From Flavobacterium aciduliphilum (GTDB lineage Bacteria > Bacteroidota > Bacteroidia > Flavobacteriales > Flavobacteriaceae): 64,000 bases of DNA. The position numbers and the translations under genes are program-made. The stretch lies in assembly GCF_003268855.1 (NCBI RefSeq), contig NZ_QLSZ01000003.1, positions 62,001 to 126,000 of the forward strand, read 5' to 3'. Below, one piece after another: positions 1 through 9,266 of this stretch (its first letter is position 1; each line of letters starts with the position of its first letter). A model generated the notes under the pieces. It did no database searches, was not told the DNA's origin, and was given only the letters and a program-made list of their open reading frames with translations.

Positions 1-415
1 TTTCAGTAGCTAGTTTTGTATCTAAAACTTCGTATGACCAATTTCCTAACTTGCTTGGTGTATCTACTTTTAAAATAAAATCGGCCCAACCACCCCATAT
101 TCCATTTTCTACAAGCCGTGCTTGATATATAACATCAATTCCATTTTCCATAGCGGAAATGGTGTCTTGTTCTGCATTACTATTCTCTTGATTAATTTCT
201 ACAATCGATTTACCTTGTGCTCTTAATTGACTTAGAAATTCTTGCTCAAAATTTAAACCTCTTTCGCGCAACATGTCTAATACCCTATTGCTGTAAATTG
301 GTTTTTTTAATTCTCCTAAAGCAGCTTTTTTATTCAAATTAGTTAAATGTTTGCAACTAATGTGATTGGCTAAATCAGATGGGGAGAATATTATAGTATT
401 ATTTACTTTTTTCAT
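1..415 (-). CDS. TM0106-type RecB-like nuclease, N-terminal part (gene cut by window edge)
   Basis: The reading frame begins at ATG 415 and runs off the window after 138 codons, so only the N-terminus is visible. It has an early cysteine (C21) in a segment like the Cas4/RecB-type first Fe-S cysteine. D112 lies in GGWADFIL, and the motif YEVLDTKLA follows with D132-x-K134. This matches the PD-(D/E)XK core of the TM0106 RecB-like putative nuclease family, in which the nuclease domain is followed by a DnaQ-like exonuclease and sometimes a helicase; those parts would lie outside the window. It faces the same way as the SbcCD operon but is separated from it by about 70 non-coding bases. Family assignment is good; the biological role is inferred only as nucleic-acid cleavage. 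Confidence 0.75.
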   Translation of the reverse strand, partial: MKKVNNTIIFSPSDLANHISCKHLTNLNKKAALGELKKPIYSNRVLDMLRERGLNFEQEFLSQLRAQGKSIVEINQENSNAEQDTISAMENGIDVIYQARLVENGIWGGWADFILKVDTPSKLGNWSYEVLDTKLATE

Positions 416-486
416 ATGTTTAATTTTTATTTTGTATTGCCAACTCTCAAATTATTGTAATTTATCGCTAATATATTTTTTGCATT

Positions 487-1551
487 TTACTTTATTAACT
501 CATAACCATCAGCGCTCATTACAACAATTCTGTTGTCGCTTGTTTTTATAAGTTTAACCATATCTTTTAATTTCGTTTGAAGTTTTATTATATTCTTACT
601 TGGATATGTTGTTAAATCATAACAATAAAGTGCATTTCTGTTTAAAATAAATGCATTATCATTTATGATGGAAAAGTCAACAATAGGGTTTGAAAAAGTA
701 ATTTTATTTTTCCAATCCTCCATTTCTTGAATGTATTCATACATTGCTCCATTTTCTCCTTTTAACAATTCTTGTTTTTCTTCTGGGGTTTTTGAATTGT
801 ATTCCGTTATTTGCTCTTTAAGAAAATCTTCCTCTGAGCTATCCTCTTTATTTACAAAAGGACCTTCTATTTCTTCATTATAATTTTGATCCCGATTAAG
901 AACATAATCAAACTGAACTTTTTTTTCACCTAAAACATTCAAATGTTGTGCTTGACCAAAATCTCCAACTGTAGACGATTTGATTCCTAACCATTTTTCA
1001 TTTCCATCTCCTTTTACAATATGCTCGTAAGTACCATTATCAGGAAGATTAATAGTATTAGTATGAATTGGAACTCTAGGATTGGAAATGTCAAATTCAA
1101 AAATATATTTAGGAAATACTATATTGTCTAACAGAATCAACTTGTTACCTACAATAACTATGTCATCTATTGCTTTGTTTTTTACGGCAACGATAGGTAA
1201 ATTGATTTGTTTGAATTTAAAGTCAACTTGACTTAAGTCTAATAAAGAACAAAGTTCTCCTAAACCATTTTTTTTCTTTTTATAGGCTCCACCAAGATAT
1301 ACCACATCGTCTTTTATGGCAATGGAACTAAAATTAAATTGATTGTTAAACCCTATGTATTCTCCATTTTCTCTATACATTTTTAACGCTTTTTCTTTAA
1401 AATTGATAGACACAAATATTCCATGCTTTTGACAATAAACAGTCTTGGAACCATAAGGTATATCAATTGAACCTAGGTTTATTATTTGTTCTTTTTCTAT
1501 AGTTGCAACGATGCTTTGAGTTTTTTGAGGGATTATAAATAGGTTTTTCAT
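487..1551 (-). CDS. Unknown protein with beta-propeller-like sequence, last gene of the sbcDC operon
   Basis: About 354 residues. It starts at ATG 1551, 20 bases after the sbcC stop. An in-frame TTG at 1581 would overlap sbcC and is less likely. There is no signal peptide or membrane segment. The sequence consists of short alternating hydrophobic strands with recurring patterns such as IKDDVVYLGG, VGNKLILLDN and INDNAFILNR-NALYCYDL, spaced like blades of a WD40 or Kelch-type propeller, with an acidic insert around residues 230-280. I do not recognise a named family. Its place directly behind sbcC suggests it works with or is carried by that module, perhaps as a protein-interaction scaffold. 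The propeller fold is inferred from sequence rhythm only. Confidence 0.7.
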   Translation of the reverse strand: MKNLFIIPQKTQSIVATIEKEQIINLGSIDIPYGSKTVYCQKHGIFVSINFKEKALKMYRENGEYIGFNNQFNFSSIAIKDDVVYLGGAYKKKKNGLGELCSLLDLSQVDFKFKQINLPIVAVKNKAIDDIVIVGNKLILLDNIVFPKYIFEFDISNPRVPIHTNTINLPDNGTYEHIVKGDGNEKWLGIKSSTVGDFGQAQHLNVLGEKKVQFDYVLNRDQNYNEEIEGPFVNKEDSSEEDFLKEQITEYNSKTPEEKQELLKGENGAMYEYIQEMEDWKNKITFSNPIVDFSIINDNAFILNRNALYCYDLTTYPSKNIIKLQTKLKDMVKLIKTSDNRIVVMSADGYELIK

Positions 1552-1571
1552 ATCAATGAATGTATTTATGG

Positions 1572-4500
1572 TTAGTTCCAATTTTCATAAATCTCACTTC
1601 CTTTATCCTCGTCTTTGATGACATTAATAGAACGTGGTATTCGCTCCTGTAGTTCTGTAACATGAGAAATAATACCTACAATCCTATTTTCTTTAAATAA
1701 AGATTGTAGCGTTTCGAATACTACAGCTACACTTTCTGGATCTTGAGTTCCAAATCCTTCATCAATAAAAAAGAAATTTTTATTGGTCTTATTTAGGGAT
1801 TGTACACTTTCAGCAAGGGCTAATGCCAAACATAAAGATGCCTGAAATCCTTGACCACCAGAAAGTGTTTTCACACTTCTAGAGGCACCATTGTTTAAAT
1901 AATCAATAACTTCAAACTCATTTGAAGTATTGATTTGTAAACTTAATTGATTTTTAGTCATACGATGAAAACGCACATTGGCTACATCGGCTAAGTTTTG
2001 CAAATAAATACCAGACACATAATTCACAAACCCTGCACCGCTAAACATATTTGACAATGTTGAAAGATTCGTTGCACGGGATTCTAATGCTACATATTGA
2101 GTGATTAAATCGGCTTTCTTATCCAATTCTTTTTTCATTTTTGTCAATTCGCTTTCTAAAGTAGCAACTATCCCTATTTGAACATTTAGAGCTTCATTAG
2201 CCTCTTTTGTAGCTTGTTCTTTGATTTCATAACTATGTTTGTCGAAAACTTGACCCGATAATATTTTTTCTAATTCTTCAACTAATGTTTTTGCGGCTCC
2301 TAGCTGAATTATATATTGATTTATCTTATCCATTTCAGTTCTGACATCAATATTCTTTTTTAAAATAAGCTCAACACTCTCTATGGAATCAAATTGATGT
2401 GTTTCTAATAAACCATTTATTAAATCATTTGTTTGTTTTAACTGTTTAGTGATAACTTCAATTAATTCTTTTTGAGAATCTAAACGACCTTTAAATACTG
2501 CTGCCTTTTTCTTGTCTTCCTCTATTGTATCTGAAATTAATTTATATTCTGATGCAACTAGAGTATTATTTGCCACTAACGCATTTTTTTCAGATTCAAT
2601 AACTGCTACTTCTTTGTTCTCATAATCATTAAAAATTAGCACCTTTACTTGAGATAATTCATTTTTAATCGCTCCAAATAGTGCCGATAAATCGGATTTT
2701 ATTTTATTCTGATTTATAGTATGACCTTTTATCTCCTCAATTATTTTATCTAAAGAAGCTCTTAAAGTTTTTTCATTAGCTTCAAGGCTATTAATATTAA
2801 CTTCTAGCTGTTCTTGTGTGTTTTTTTGCACTTCAAAAGAGGCAAAATCTGTTGGACTGAAAGCAGTCCATACAAATTGTTCCAGATGATTTTCCTGTTT
2901 TTGTTCAATATCGATTTTGGTTTTTTTAAACAATTCCAATTGGCTTTTAGAATGCGACCATTCGATTTGCATTTTTTGAGCCTTATCCCAAATTCCTTTA
3001 AGAAAAAGTTCTTGTTTTGCTAACTCAATAAATGAGGTCTCAATTTCTGAAATTTCATGGGAAACATCTGTAACCTGCATAGGATTTGGATGTTCCAAAG
3101 CGCCACACAAAGGACAACTTTCGCCCTGATGTAAACTATGCGAAAATTTAGCAAGTTCTTGAGCTACTAATAATTTATTTTTAGCTGTCCCAAGGTCTGT
3201 CTTTTTAGCTTCTAAAACATTGTTTTGTGATTTTAAATCCTCTTGCCAATTCTCAGGAGAGAGTCCTAACGTTTCGAAAGATGTCTTAAAATTAGTTATC
3301 TTTTCAATTTCATTTTTAATATTCTCAATACTATCCGTTAGACTTTTTTGAAGAAAAAAATGTTGTGTAAACCAATCTCCTACGGCTAACAATATTGAAG
3401 TGTCTGTTTTTTTTAACTTCAAATCAGCAATCTCTTTTTGAATGGCTGTTAATTTATTTTTCTCAGCCTTCTCCTTTATAGAAAAGGCTTCTATTAAATC
3501 ATTTTCTGTTTTAATATTATCTTCAAAATCCTTACTTTCTGATTTCAATTTTAAAACTTTAGCTATTGATTCTAAATCCAAAACCATTTGTTTTGACAAT
3601 TCCAAATTATTAAATTGAGGTTGCAATTCAAGTAATAATTTTTCGTTAGTCCCAATAGTTTCTTGAATCGTTTTAAAATGATTTTCTGTTGAAGCATAAT
3701 CAGCTTTAGCGTTTACAAGCGCAATATTGGATTGGCTTAAATTAGTAAGATTAGTTCTAAACGCTTTTTCTACTGTTTCAAATTGCGTTACTTCTGCTTG
3801 CAAAGTATCCATTTCAGACTTCTTCAAAGTCAATTCTGACAAAAATGCTTTTCTTTTTTCAAATTCTTCAAAATTGGACTTTAAAGTAGTTAAAACTGTA
3901 AATTCTGCTTCTACTTCTTTATGAATTTCTTTATTTTTTTCTAATATTTCAGAGGCTTTTTGGTATTCCTCTACTTTTAATTGTATGGTTTCATTAGATA
4001 TAGTTTCATAACCCGAAAGCTGACCTTTTAACTGATCCAAACTGGATTTCGTTGCTGATTGAAGTATTCCTACTTTTGCACTTAAATCGTATTTATGAAG
4101 ATGAAATATTTCTTTCATCATATCTGAACGATCTTTTCCTTTTAATTCCAAAAACTCTTTAAACTTCCCTTGAGGAATAATAATCGTTCTTCTAAAATTA
4201 TCATAAGAAAGTCCAATAATTGGTGTTGCATCTGTTGAATCTAACGGAATCCAATCCTGACCAATCATTTCATAAGCCGCACGAGATAAAGGAGTGGTTT
4301 CATCAAATTTTTTTTTGCGATTCCAATTTGCCACAAATTTGAATTTTCTGTCTTCATAATTCAAGAATTCAAAATCAATAGAAGCTTGATTGGATTTTAA
4401 ATTCAACATATTATAGGAGCGCTTATCTGTTTTATTTAATCGTTCTGTTTCACCATACAAAACAAAACCAATAGCTTCTAAAACAGAAGATTTCCCTGAA

Positions 4501-4613
4501 CCTACTGCACCAAAAATGCCAAATAAACCCGCTTCTGTTAATGCTGTAAAATCAATAATCTGTTTCTTCTGATAGGAGTACAATCCTTCGATACTTAATT
4601 TTAATGGTAACAT
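1572..4613 (-). CDS. sbcC: SbcC, ATPase subunit of the SbcCD (Rad50-Mre11) nuclease
   Basis: 1013 residues, the usual length for SbcC. It is the SMC-like ATPase that with SbcD processes DNA ends and hairpins in the cytoplasm. Walker A (GAVGSGKS) is at residues 35-42. A long coiled coil is broken by the zinc hook CPLC at 500-503. A second coiled coil leads to the ABC signature LSGGQ at 917-921 and the Walker B segment FFFIDEGFG near 950. The gene follows sbcD by 11 bases and is followed after 20 bases by a propeller-like gene. All catalytic motifs are intact, so it should be functional. The presence of a WYL regulator and an HD enzyme at the head of the operon is less usual than a plain housekeeping sbcDC pair. 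Confidence 0.97.
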   Translation of the reverse strand: MLPLKLSIEGLYSYQKKQIIDFTALTEAGLFGIFGAVGSGKSSVLEAIGFVLYGETERLNKTDKRSYNMLNLKSNQASIDFEFLNYEDRKFKFVANWNRKKKFDETTPLSRAAYEMIGQDWIPLDSTDATPIIGLSYDNFRRTIIIPQGKFKEFLELKGKDRSDMMKEIFHLHKYDLSAKVGILQSATKSSLDQLKGQLSGYETISNETIQLKVEEYQKASEILEKNKEIHKEVEAEFTVLTTLKSNFEEFEKRKAFLSELTLKKSEMDTLQAEVTQFETVEKAFRTNLTNLSQSNIALVNAKADYASTENHFKTIQETIGTNEKLLLELQPQFNNLELSKQMVLDLESIAKVLKLKSESKDFEDNIKTENDLIEAFSIKEKAEKNKLTAIQKEIADLKLKKTDTSILLAVGDWFTQHFFLQKSLTDSIENIKNEIEKITNFKTSFETLGLSPENWQEDLKSQNNVLEAKKTDLGTAKNKLLVAQELAKFSHSLHQGESCPLCGALEHPNPMQVTDVSHEISEIETSFIELAKQELFLKGIWDKAQKMQIEWSHSKSQLELFKKTKIDIEQKQENHLEQFVWTAFSPTDFASFEVQKNTQEQLEVNINSLEANEKTLRASLDKIIEEIKGHTINQNKIKSDLSALFGAIKNELSQVKVLIFNDYENKEVAVIESEKNALVANNTLVASEYKLISDTIEEDKKKAAVFKGRLDSQKELIEVITKQLKQTNDLINGLLETHQFDSIESVELILKKNIDVRTEMDKINQYIIQLGAAKTLVEELEKILSGQVFDKHSYEIKEQATKEANEALNVQIGIVATLESELTKMKKELDKKADLITQYVALESRATNLSTLSNMFSGAGFVNYVSGIYLQNLADVANVRFHRMTKNQLSLQINTSNEFEVIDYLNNGASRSVKTLSGGQGFQASLCLALALAESVQSLNKTNKNFFFIDEGFGTQDPESVAVVFETLQSLFKENRIVGIISHVTELQERIPRSINVIKDEDKGSEIYENWN

Positions 4614-4624
4614 AAATGGTTCGT

Positions 4625-5857
4625 TTATAAATTTTTATTGGTAAGTCCTTGTACTTCTTTAAATAAATCTAAAATATCATCATTGGGTTCTTGCTTGTAT
4701 TTTGATATAAAGAAATCTTTGAAAAGGCCTTGAATGTCTTGTTCAAGATTTACTCTTACAGCTGTGTTTTCATCGTCTGTAGCAGATTTTGAAATCACTG
4801 GAATAATATAGATGATACCATCATGACTTTCATGAATTCTTTTTAAATCTTGATTAGAAATAAAAGTATCACTTACCAAAGTTAATTCCACTAAGCTATA
4901 CGGATTGGCCAATAACCACTCAACGGATTCATCAATAGACTCAAATCTTTTGCGATGTAATTGGCGCCCTGATAACAATTGTAACTCTTTATATAAAACT
5001 GGTTTATTGGGTTCGGCTTCAATAAGTATAACCTTTTTATCCTGTCCTGTTTCTGAAAAGCTATAAGACAAAGGACTACTAGAATAAATGACAGGACTAT
5101 TATGACCGCCCACATTTTGAAAACGATGCAAATGACCTAAAGCGGTATATTGAATTTGTTCAGGAATACAATCGGTATAAACAATGTCAGCATTACCAAT
5201 TTTTAATGGTTTTTCGCCCTCCGGTTCTTCTAAAATTTCACCCTCACGCTGCAACATATATAAGTGAGTTGTTAAAACATTAACCCCTTTAGTGTCACAA
5301 TAAGTATCTGCAAGTTTTTTCCAAGAATCCATTAACAATTGATTCAATTGCAACTCTTTATCCTCATTTCCTAAATATGTTTTTAAACGAATTTCATTTG
5401 CATAAGGAGTAGCAATTATTCGTATTGGATAATCGTATTTTGGTAATTTAATTTCAAAAAAACCAACATCCGATTTTGTTATTTCAAAGCCATTCTCAAT
5501 ATTCATTGTAGGAACTTTTACATCAAGATTTCCAATAAAAATAATTCCACATTCTCTTGCTAATGGATATGGAGCATCAATTCTATCTGGACTATCATGG
5601 TTACCAGCAATTGCTATAACAGGACGTTGTCCATTTTTTGCTAGTTTTTTTAAAGTTTTATAAAATAAATCGACAGCCTCCACAGGAGGATTAAATGTAT
5701 CAAATAAATCTCCTGCTATTACAATTACATCAGCCTCTTGATTATCTGCAATTTCACAAATTTCACTTAGAACTAATCTTTGCTCTTCTGTACGTGAGAA
5801 ATGATCTAGTTTCTTTCCTAAATGCCAATCGGCGGTATGCAAAATTTTAATACTCAT
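4625..5857 (-). CDS. sbcD: SbcD, nuclease subunit of SbcCD (Mre11 family)
   Basis: 410 residues. It is the Mn-dependent exonuclease and endonuclease partner of SbcC. The calcineurin-like phosphoesterase motifs are all present: D10-x-H12 (TADWHLG), GDLFD with D50, GNHD with N86 and H87, an H in TTHLYML near 195 and GHLH near 240. The C-terminal third is the SbcC-binding region. It starts at ATG 5857, 19 bases downstream of the HD-domain gene, and ends 11 bases before sbcC, so the three genes are almost certainly co-transcribed from the promoter-like sequence upstream of the HD gene. Nothing in the sequence suggests loss of activity. Confidence 0.97.
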   Translation of the reverse strand: MSIKILHTADWHLGKKLDHFSRTEEQRLVLSEICEIADNQEADVIVIAGDLFDTFNPPVEAVDLFYKTLKKLAKNGQRPVIAIAGNHDSPDRIDAPYPLARECGIIFIGNLDVKVPTMNIENGFEITKSDVGFFEIKLPKYDYPIRIIATPYANEIRLKTYLGNEDKELQLNQLLMDSWKKLADTYCDTKGVNVLTTHLYMLQREGEILEEPEGEKPLKIGNADIVYTDCIPEQIQYTALGHLHRFQNVGGHNSPVIYSSSPLSYSFSETGQDKKVILIEAEPNKPVLYKELQLLSGRQLHRKRFESIDESVEWLLANPYSLVELTLVSDTFISNQDLKRIHESHDGIIYIIPVISKSATDDENTAVRVNLEQDIQGLFKDFFISKYKQEPNDDILDLFKEVQGLTNKNL

Positions 5858-5876
5858 ATTTTAATCTTTTTTTAAC

Positions 5877-6506
5877 CTACCAAGGTTTTATTTTTAAATA
5901 ATATTCTGAAAGCGTTTTTATCAATTGTTCCGTTTCTGTTTCAATGGCTAATGTTTCACTAAACTCCACAAGGTCTTGTGCTAATTGAATCATTTTATTT
6001 CTTGCCTCTAAGTCGTTACAACCCGTTATATCATTAGGTCCAGCAAATTTTAATTTATAATCTTTAAACAAATGTCTTTCTTCTGGTATGTAGAAAAAAC
6101 GATTGTAATCTAATACATCCACATCATATAAAATCTGTTCTTCAAGATTAGTCTCATCTGCTTTCAAAATAATGTTAGACACCGTTGATGAAAAATGATG
6201 CTCAAATCCTTTATTTATCAAATATTTATAACAACAATAAGCACTATCTAGTTCCCACTCATCAATTCCATTATCTCCACGCATGGCATCATGGTACATG
6301 ATAGCATAATAGGATTTTTCAATATAAAGGGTAATTGCATTAGATTCATAATAACAATATAAACTATCTGCTAAAAGCAAACATCTTAGGATATGAAATC
6401 TGCCATGATGGCTTTCTAAGTCAAAAGTTTCTTCATGTTTACGATATATTGGGGCAATGTCTTCTTTAAAAACAGTGAAGGCATTATTTAATTGTGGAGG
6501 AATCAT
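5877..6506 (-). CDS. HD-domain phosphohydrolase, first gene of the sbcDC operon
   Basis: 209 residues from ATG 6506. An in-frame TTG at 6548 would extend it by 14 codons, but a good TAnnTTTG box lies inside that extension, so the ATG is preferred. The metal-binding HD signature can be read as H38 (GRFHILR), H72-D73 (MYHD) and a late aspartate pair around 129-131 (DVDVLDYNR). HD enzymes of this kind hydrolyse phosphate bonds in nucleotides or oligonucleotides; the substrate here is not visible. It lies 19 bases ahead of sbcD and 71 bases after a WYL regulator gene. A link to DNA-end sensing or nucleotide-signal clearance is inference from location. Confidence 0.85.
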   Translation of the reverse strand: MIPPQLNNAFTVFKEDIAPIYRKHEETFDLESHHGRFHILRCLLLADSLYCYYESNAITLYIEKSYYAIMYHDAMRGDNGIDEWELDSAYCCYKYLINKGFEHHFSSTVSNIILKADETNLEEQILYDVDVLDYNRFFYIPEERHLFKDYKLKFAGPNDITGCNDLEARNKMIQLAQDLVEFSETLAIETETEQLIKTLSEYYLKIKPW

Positions 6507-6523
6507 CTTAAAGTAATTTTGCG

Positions 6524-6549
6524 CAAAAGTAATAGTGTAAGTTGTCAAA
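6524..6549 (-). promoter_or_regulatory. Promoter-like sequence for the HD-sbcD-sbcC operon
   Basis: On the minus strand TTTG (6546-6549) is followed after 14 bases by TACTTTTG (6524-6531), an exact match to the Bacteroidota -7 box TAnnTTTG. The spacing is a few bases shorter than usually quoted. The box ends 17 bases before the ATG at 6506, and it argues against the upstream TTG start. Confidence 0.5.
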
Positions 6550-6577
6550 TAATGACGAAGTTAAAATTTAAAAATCA

Positions 6578-7489
6578 TTACTTTAAAATCTGTTTCATTA
6601 GTTGGTTATATTCCTTTTTCATGTACTTTTTTACTTTTTCAGAACCTATCAATTTAATATCTCCCAACTCAGAAATAATCAACTTAAACAAATCAATATT
6701 GGGTATCAAAATGTACTCTACTATAGTATAATTATCAATTCTTTTATCTGTTATTTTTTGTGTATGATGTAGTGGTTTTGTTTTACAATAATCTAAATAT
6801 TTATCAGAAATGGCTAATTCGATTTTATGAAGTGTTAAATCTTTAAAAATTGGTTTGTTAATACCAATCATGAATTTGTAGTTATCAATTTGTTTTTGAA
6901 TGTTTTCGGTGATTAACAATTCGTTATAAAACTCTAATTTATTGATATTATATATTCTATCAATACCAAAAACCCTAATTTCATTTCCATCAATAGGTAG
7001 GGCCATTAAATACCAACGCCCATTATGCTCTTTAATCCAAAGAGGTATTACGGTTCTTATTTTATCCGATTCAATAGTTTCATTAAACTTATGGTACTTA
7101 AAGGAGAGTATTCTCTTTTCTTTGAAGGCTTCAAATAAAATAGGCAATTGTTCTATACCAGTCATGACTGGTGAAGTATTTAAGATATACTTCACTGCTT
7201 CGGAATTTTCACTTGTTAAATTTAGAAGTTTGACTACTTCATCAAATCGTTCTAATAATTCAATATCGGAACTCTTAGAAATATCTATAAAATATCCTTT
7301 ATTCTTTTTATAAATTAATTCAAAACCTAAATTTTCCTTTAACTGTTTTAAGTCTCTTTCTAAAGTTCTCGCGGAAACATACTCCCCTTTTTCCTCTAAA
7401 AAATCTAAAATTTCTTTTTTAGTTTTATAGGTTCTAGATAAGAAATATTTTATTGTTGTTAAGCGAACAATGTTTGGGTAATTGGACAT
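6578..7489 (-). CDS. WYL-domain transcriptional regulator (first of three in the window)
   Basis: 303 residues. The N-terminus (about 1-60) is a winged helix-turn-helix of the kind that opens YafY/WYL regulators, with RTLERDLKQLKENLG as the recognition region. The WYL domain follows around 120-205, with SFKYHKF, VIPLWIKEHNGRWYLMAL and RVFGIDRI, which is the usual WYL order. A C-terminal WCX-like extension completes the protein. WYL domains bind nucleic-acid or nucleotide ligands, and WYL regulators often control defence genes such as CBASS (CapW) and BREX (BrxR). It sits 71 bases upstream of the HD-sbcDC operon in the same direction and could repress that operon and itself. Target and ligand are unknown. 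Confidence 0.9.
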   Translation of the reverse strand: MSNYPNIVRLTTIKYFLSRTYKTKKEILDFLEEKGEYVSARTLERDLKQLKENLGFELIYKKNKGYFIDISKSSDIELLERFDEVVKLLNLTSENSEAVKYILNTSPVMTGIEQLPILFEAFKEKRILSFKYHKFNETIESDKIRTVIPLWIKEHNGRWYLMALPIDGNEIRVFGIDRIYNINKLEFYNELLITENIQKQIDNYKFMIGINKPIFKDLTLHKIELAISDKYLDYCKTKPLHHTQKITDKRIDNYTIVEYILIPNIDLFKLIISELGDIKLIGSEKVKKYMKKEYNQLMKQILK

Positions 7490-7547
7490 ATGTTTTTGAA
7501 GCTATCTAGTTACTAATTGACTATTTAACATAAAATAAATTAGAAGG

Positions 7548-7868
7548 TTAAGAATTATTTAAAAATATTTTCATTATTCTTTGAGTTTCATAAGAACTTA
7601 AAATATCATCATTATTTATAAATTTATCCGTTTTATCATTAAAGTTAAAAACGATACTTAATTCTTCAAGTTTTTTGATAAAAGTGTTTATAAATGACAA
7701 ACTATTAATTAAATAAAACTTATCTGTTAATGAATCCGACTCTAAAAAAACAGAATTATGTGCCATAAACTCAGGATAAAGTAACATATATTCTTTTTCT
7801 AACTCTTTTTGAATTGAGTTTTGAATAATTTCAAAGTAATATATTTTTTTTGGGTTATTATTATTCAT
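7548..7868 (-). CDS. Small hypothetical protein, coupled to the upstream membrane protein
   Basis: 106 residues, soluble, with no signal peptide and no motif I recognise. It is rich in Asn, Phe and Leu, with amphipathic helices predicted by eye. Its ATG at 7868 overlaps the stop of the upstream gene by 8 bases, which indicates translational coupling and supports both frames as genuine. The WYL regulator starts 58 bases downstream. The pair may be a two-component accessory unit with the membrane protein. Confidence 0.6.
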   Translation of the reverse strand: MNNNNPKKIYYFEIIQNSIQKELEKEYMLLYPEFMAHNSVFLESDSLTDKFYLINSLSFINTFIKKLEELSIVFNFNDKTDKFINNDDILSSYETQRIMKIFLNNS

Positions 7869-8205
7869 TATTTTTCAATTTGTTTTTTAAATTAATTAAT
7901 CTTGTAATATCATTTTTCAGATTATTTTTATTGTCAATCAATTCCTCGTCACTAATTAATATTTTGTATACAAGCATTTGAATACAAAAACTAAAAATAA
8001 AAATCTTTGGATTATGATTAAAATAAACATAATACATAATACTCAAAAAAAATTGTATTCCAAAAGTTGTTATAAAAATAAAGATTTTTGTATGTATCAA
8101 ATATAAAAATCTTTGTAAATAGATGTAAAATTCATATTCTGGAATCGTGCAATTTTCGGTTTCTTGAATCCATTTATTATGGATATTTTTTTCATTGTCT
8201 GTCAT
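7861..8205 (-). CDS. Small membrane protein with two transmembrane segments
   Basis: 114 residues. Two hydrophobic stretches at about 40-61 and 67-85 form a hairpin, with a charged C-terminal tail rich in Asn and Lys. There is no signal peptide. The layout (soluble N-terminus, TM hairpin, charged tail) is like that of the 114-residue protein at 15643-15987, although sequence similarity is weak. The 3' end overlaps the next gene by 8 bases. Function unknown; small two-TM proteins of this type are common as effectors or partners in conflict systems, but nothing here proves that. Confidence 0.65.
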   Translation of the reverse strand: MTDNEKNIHNKWIQETENCTIPEYEFYIYLQRFLYLIHTKIFIFITTFGIQFFLSIMYYVYFNHNPKIFIFSFCIQMLVYKILISDEELIDNKNNLKNDITRLINLKNKLKNNE

Positions 8206-8289
8206 AATCCTTAATTTTATTTATTATTAAAAAATATTCATTTAAAAAAAAGTCAAAGCTTGTTGGTATTAAATTTTAAAGAGTTTATA

Positions 8290-8400
8290 TTAAAAAATTT
8301 CTTTGATACTATAATTTTTAACCGATCTACTTTCTTTTTTAACTAGAATCTTAAAGTCAATATTTATATTTAATTTTCTGGCTTGCTTAATAATGCTCAT
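8290..8400 (-). CDS. Possible 36-residue peptide overlapping the end of the ART-like gene
   Basis: An open frame from ATG 8400 to TAA 8290 begins inside the last codons of the ART-like gene (overlap 14 bases, shifted frame). The product is basic and helix-prone (KQARKLNIN, VKKESRSVKN). It fills a region with no other gene. It could be a small partner protein, or the displaced tail of the upstream gene after a frameshift. Support is only the overlap and protein-like composition. Confidence 0.3.
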   Translation of the reverse strand: MSIIKQARKLNINIDFKILVKKESRSVKNYSIKEIF

Positions 8401-8947
8401 TTATAAGTACTTTTTTCAATGGTAATTTCATACCTAAAGTGTTTATAACCCCCTCTTTTTCAATAATTAACACTTCTTCTTTTAAATTTGGATCATATTC
8501 AAATAATTGTAAATATCTATTTGAAATAGGTGAAAATGTACATACATATGATTTAGGATTATTTTTACAATGTGAATAGACTCTAATTTCCTTTCTTAAA
8601 AAGGGATCAACAAACCATTCAGTAGCTAATTTTTTTGTATCGATTCTCCAAAAATCAAAATAAGGTGCTACAGCAGCAATAAGTGAGGATTTTATTGATT
8701 CATCACTTTTAAAACCTAGACCAAAAGAAATGTTCATAGATTCAATTGGAATAGGCCACATACTATGTAAATCACAGTTAAAATTATTTGCATAAATTAA
8801 CTTTTTATCTTCATCAATTAAAAGTCCTCTGTTTAAAATACCTTCTCTATTTCGCTTTGGAGATAGATGCCAAATAAAAGGTTCAACTTTTACTGGTTTA
8901 AGTTTCAAATCTCCAAAAAATGAATGTTCATTTTTTTTACTTTTCAT
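8387..8947 (-). CDS. Putative ADP-ribosyltransferase-fold protein
   Basis: 186 residues from ATG 8947; an in-frame TTG at 8983 would add 12. The N-terminal core reads FIWHLSPKRNREGILNRGLL, which resembles the first motif (H-x-S/T with the residues E/N..IL..GL) of ART-fold proteins such as DarT, KptA and DUF952. A middle segment (SLIAAVAPYFDFWRIDTKKL) and a late segment (SHCKNNPKSYVCTFSPISNRYLQLFEYD) would supply the remaining strands, but I cannot place a catalytic glutamate with certainty. If correct it would transfer ADP-ribose or use NAD-like substrates. A NADAR-domain gene, which removes ADP-ribose adducts, lies two genes upstream. Function is tentative. Confidence 0.6.
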   Translation of the reverse strand: MKSKKNEHSFFGDLKLKPVKVEPFIWHLSPKRNREGILNRGLLIDEDKKLIYANNFNCDLHSMWPIPIESMNISFGLGFKSDESIKSSLIAAVAPYFDFWRIDTKKLATEWFVDPFLRKEIRVYSHCKNNPKSYVCTFSPISNRYLQLFEYDPNLKEEVLIIEKEGVINTLGMKLPLKKVLINEHY

Positions 8948-9008
8948 AAAAGTGTGATTATAAACTGATATTATAAAACTCAAAAAATTATTAGTATTAT
9001 ATTTTGTA

Positions 9009-9266
9009 TTATAAAATCAAACAAACAATAGCCCATTTCTCGGGAATACCCTCAAAATAATAAATAGACACCCCATACCTATCTTTTATTTTCAGATATT
9101 GACCATCTACAAAATAGAGTGCTTGTCCATACTTGTCTTTTTGTCTAATGGTTTGTCCATCAAAATAGTATAAAGCAGTTCCATATTTGTCTTTAACCTG
9201 TACTGTATTTCCATCTAAAAAATAGAGAGATTGTCCATATTTATCTTTGACTTTAATGGCTTTATA
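9009..9266 (-). pseudogene. In-frame repeat tail beyond the stop of the 9267-10385 gene
   Basis: Directly after the TAA at 9267-9269 the same frame stays open for 85 codons, to a TAA at 9009-9011. It encodes four tandem 18-residue repeats with the pattern KDKYGxxLYYxDGxx (9036-9251), ending in a divergent copy and a short hydrophobic tail. There is no start codon at its head. It is therefore either the cut-off C-terminal repeat domain of the upstream secreted protein after a nonsense change, or a remnant of another repeat protein. The repeats remain well conserved, so the break is recent or is a sequencing error. Confidence 0.6.

Noticed and set aside
2814..3924. Plus-strand frames inside sbcC
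   Set aside because: Shadows of the coiled-coil coding sequence on the opposite strand; composition and lack of start signals do not support them.
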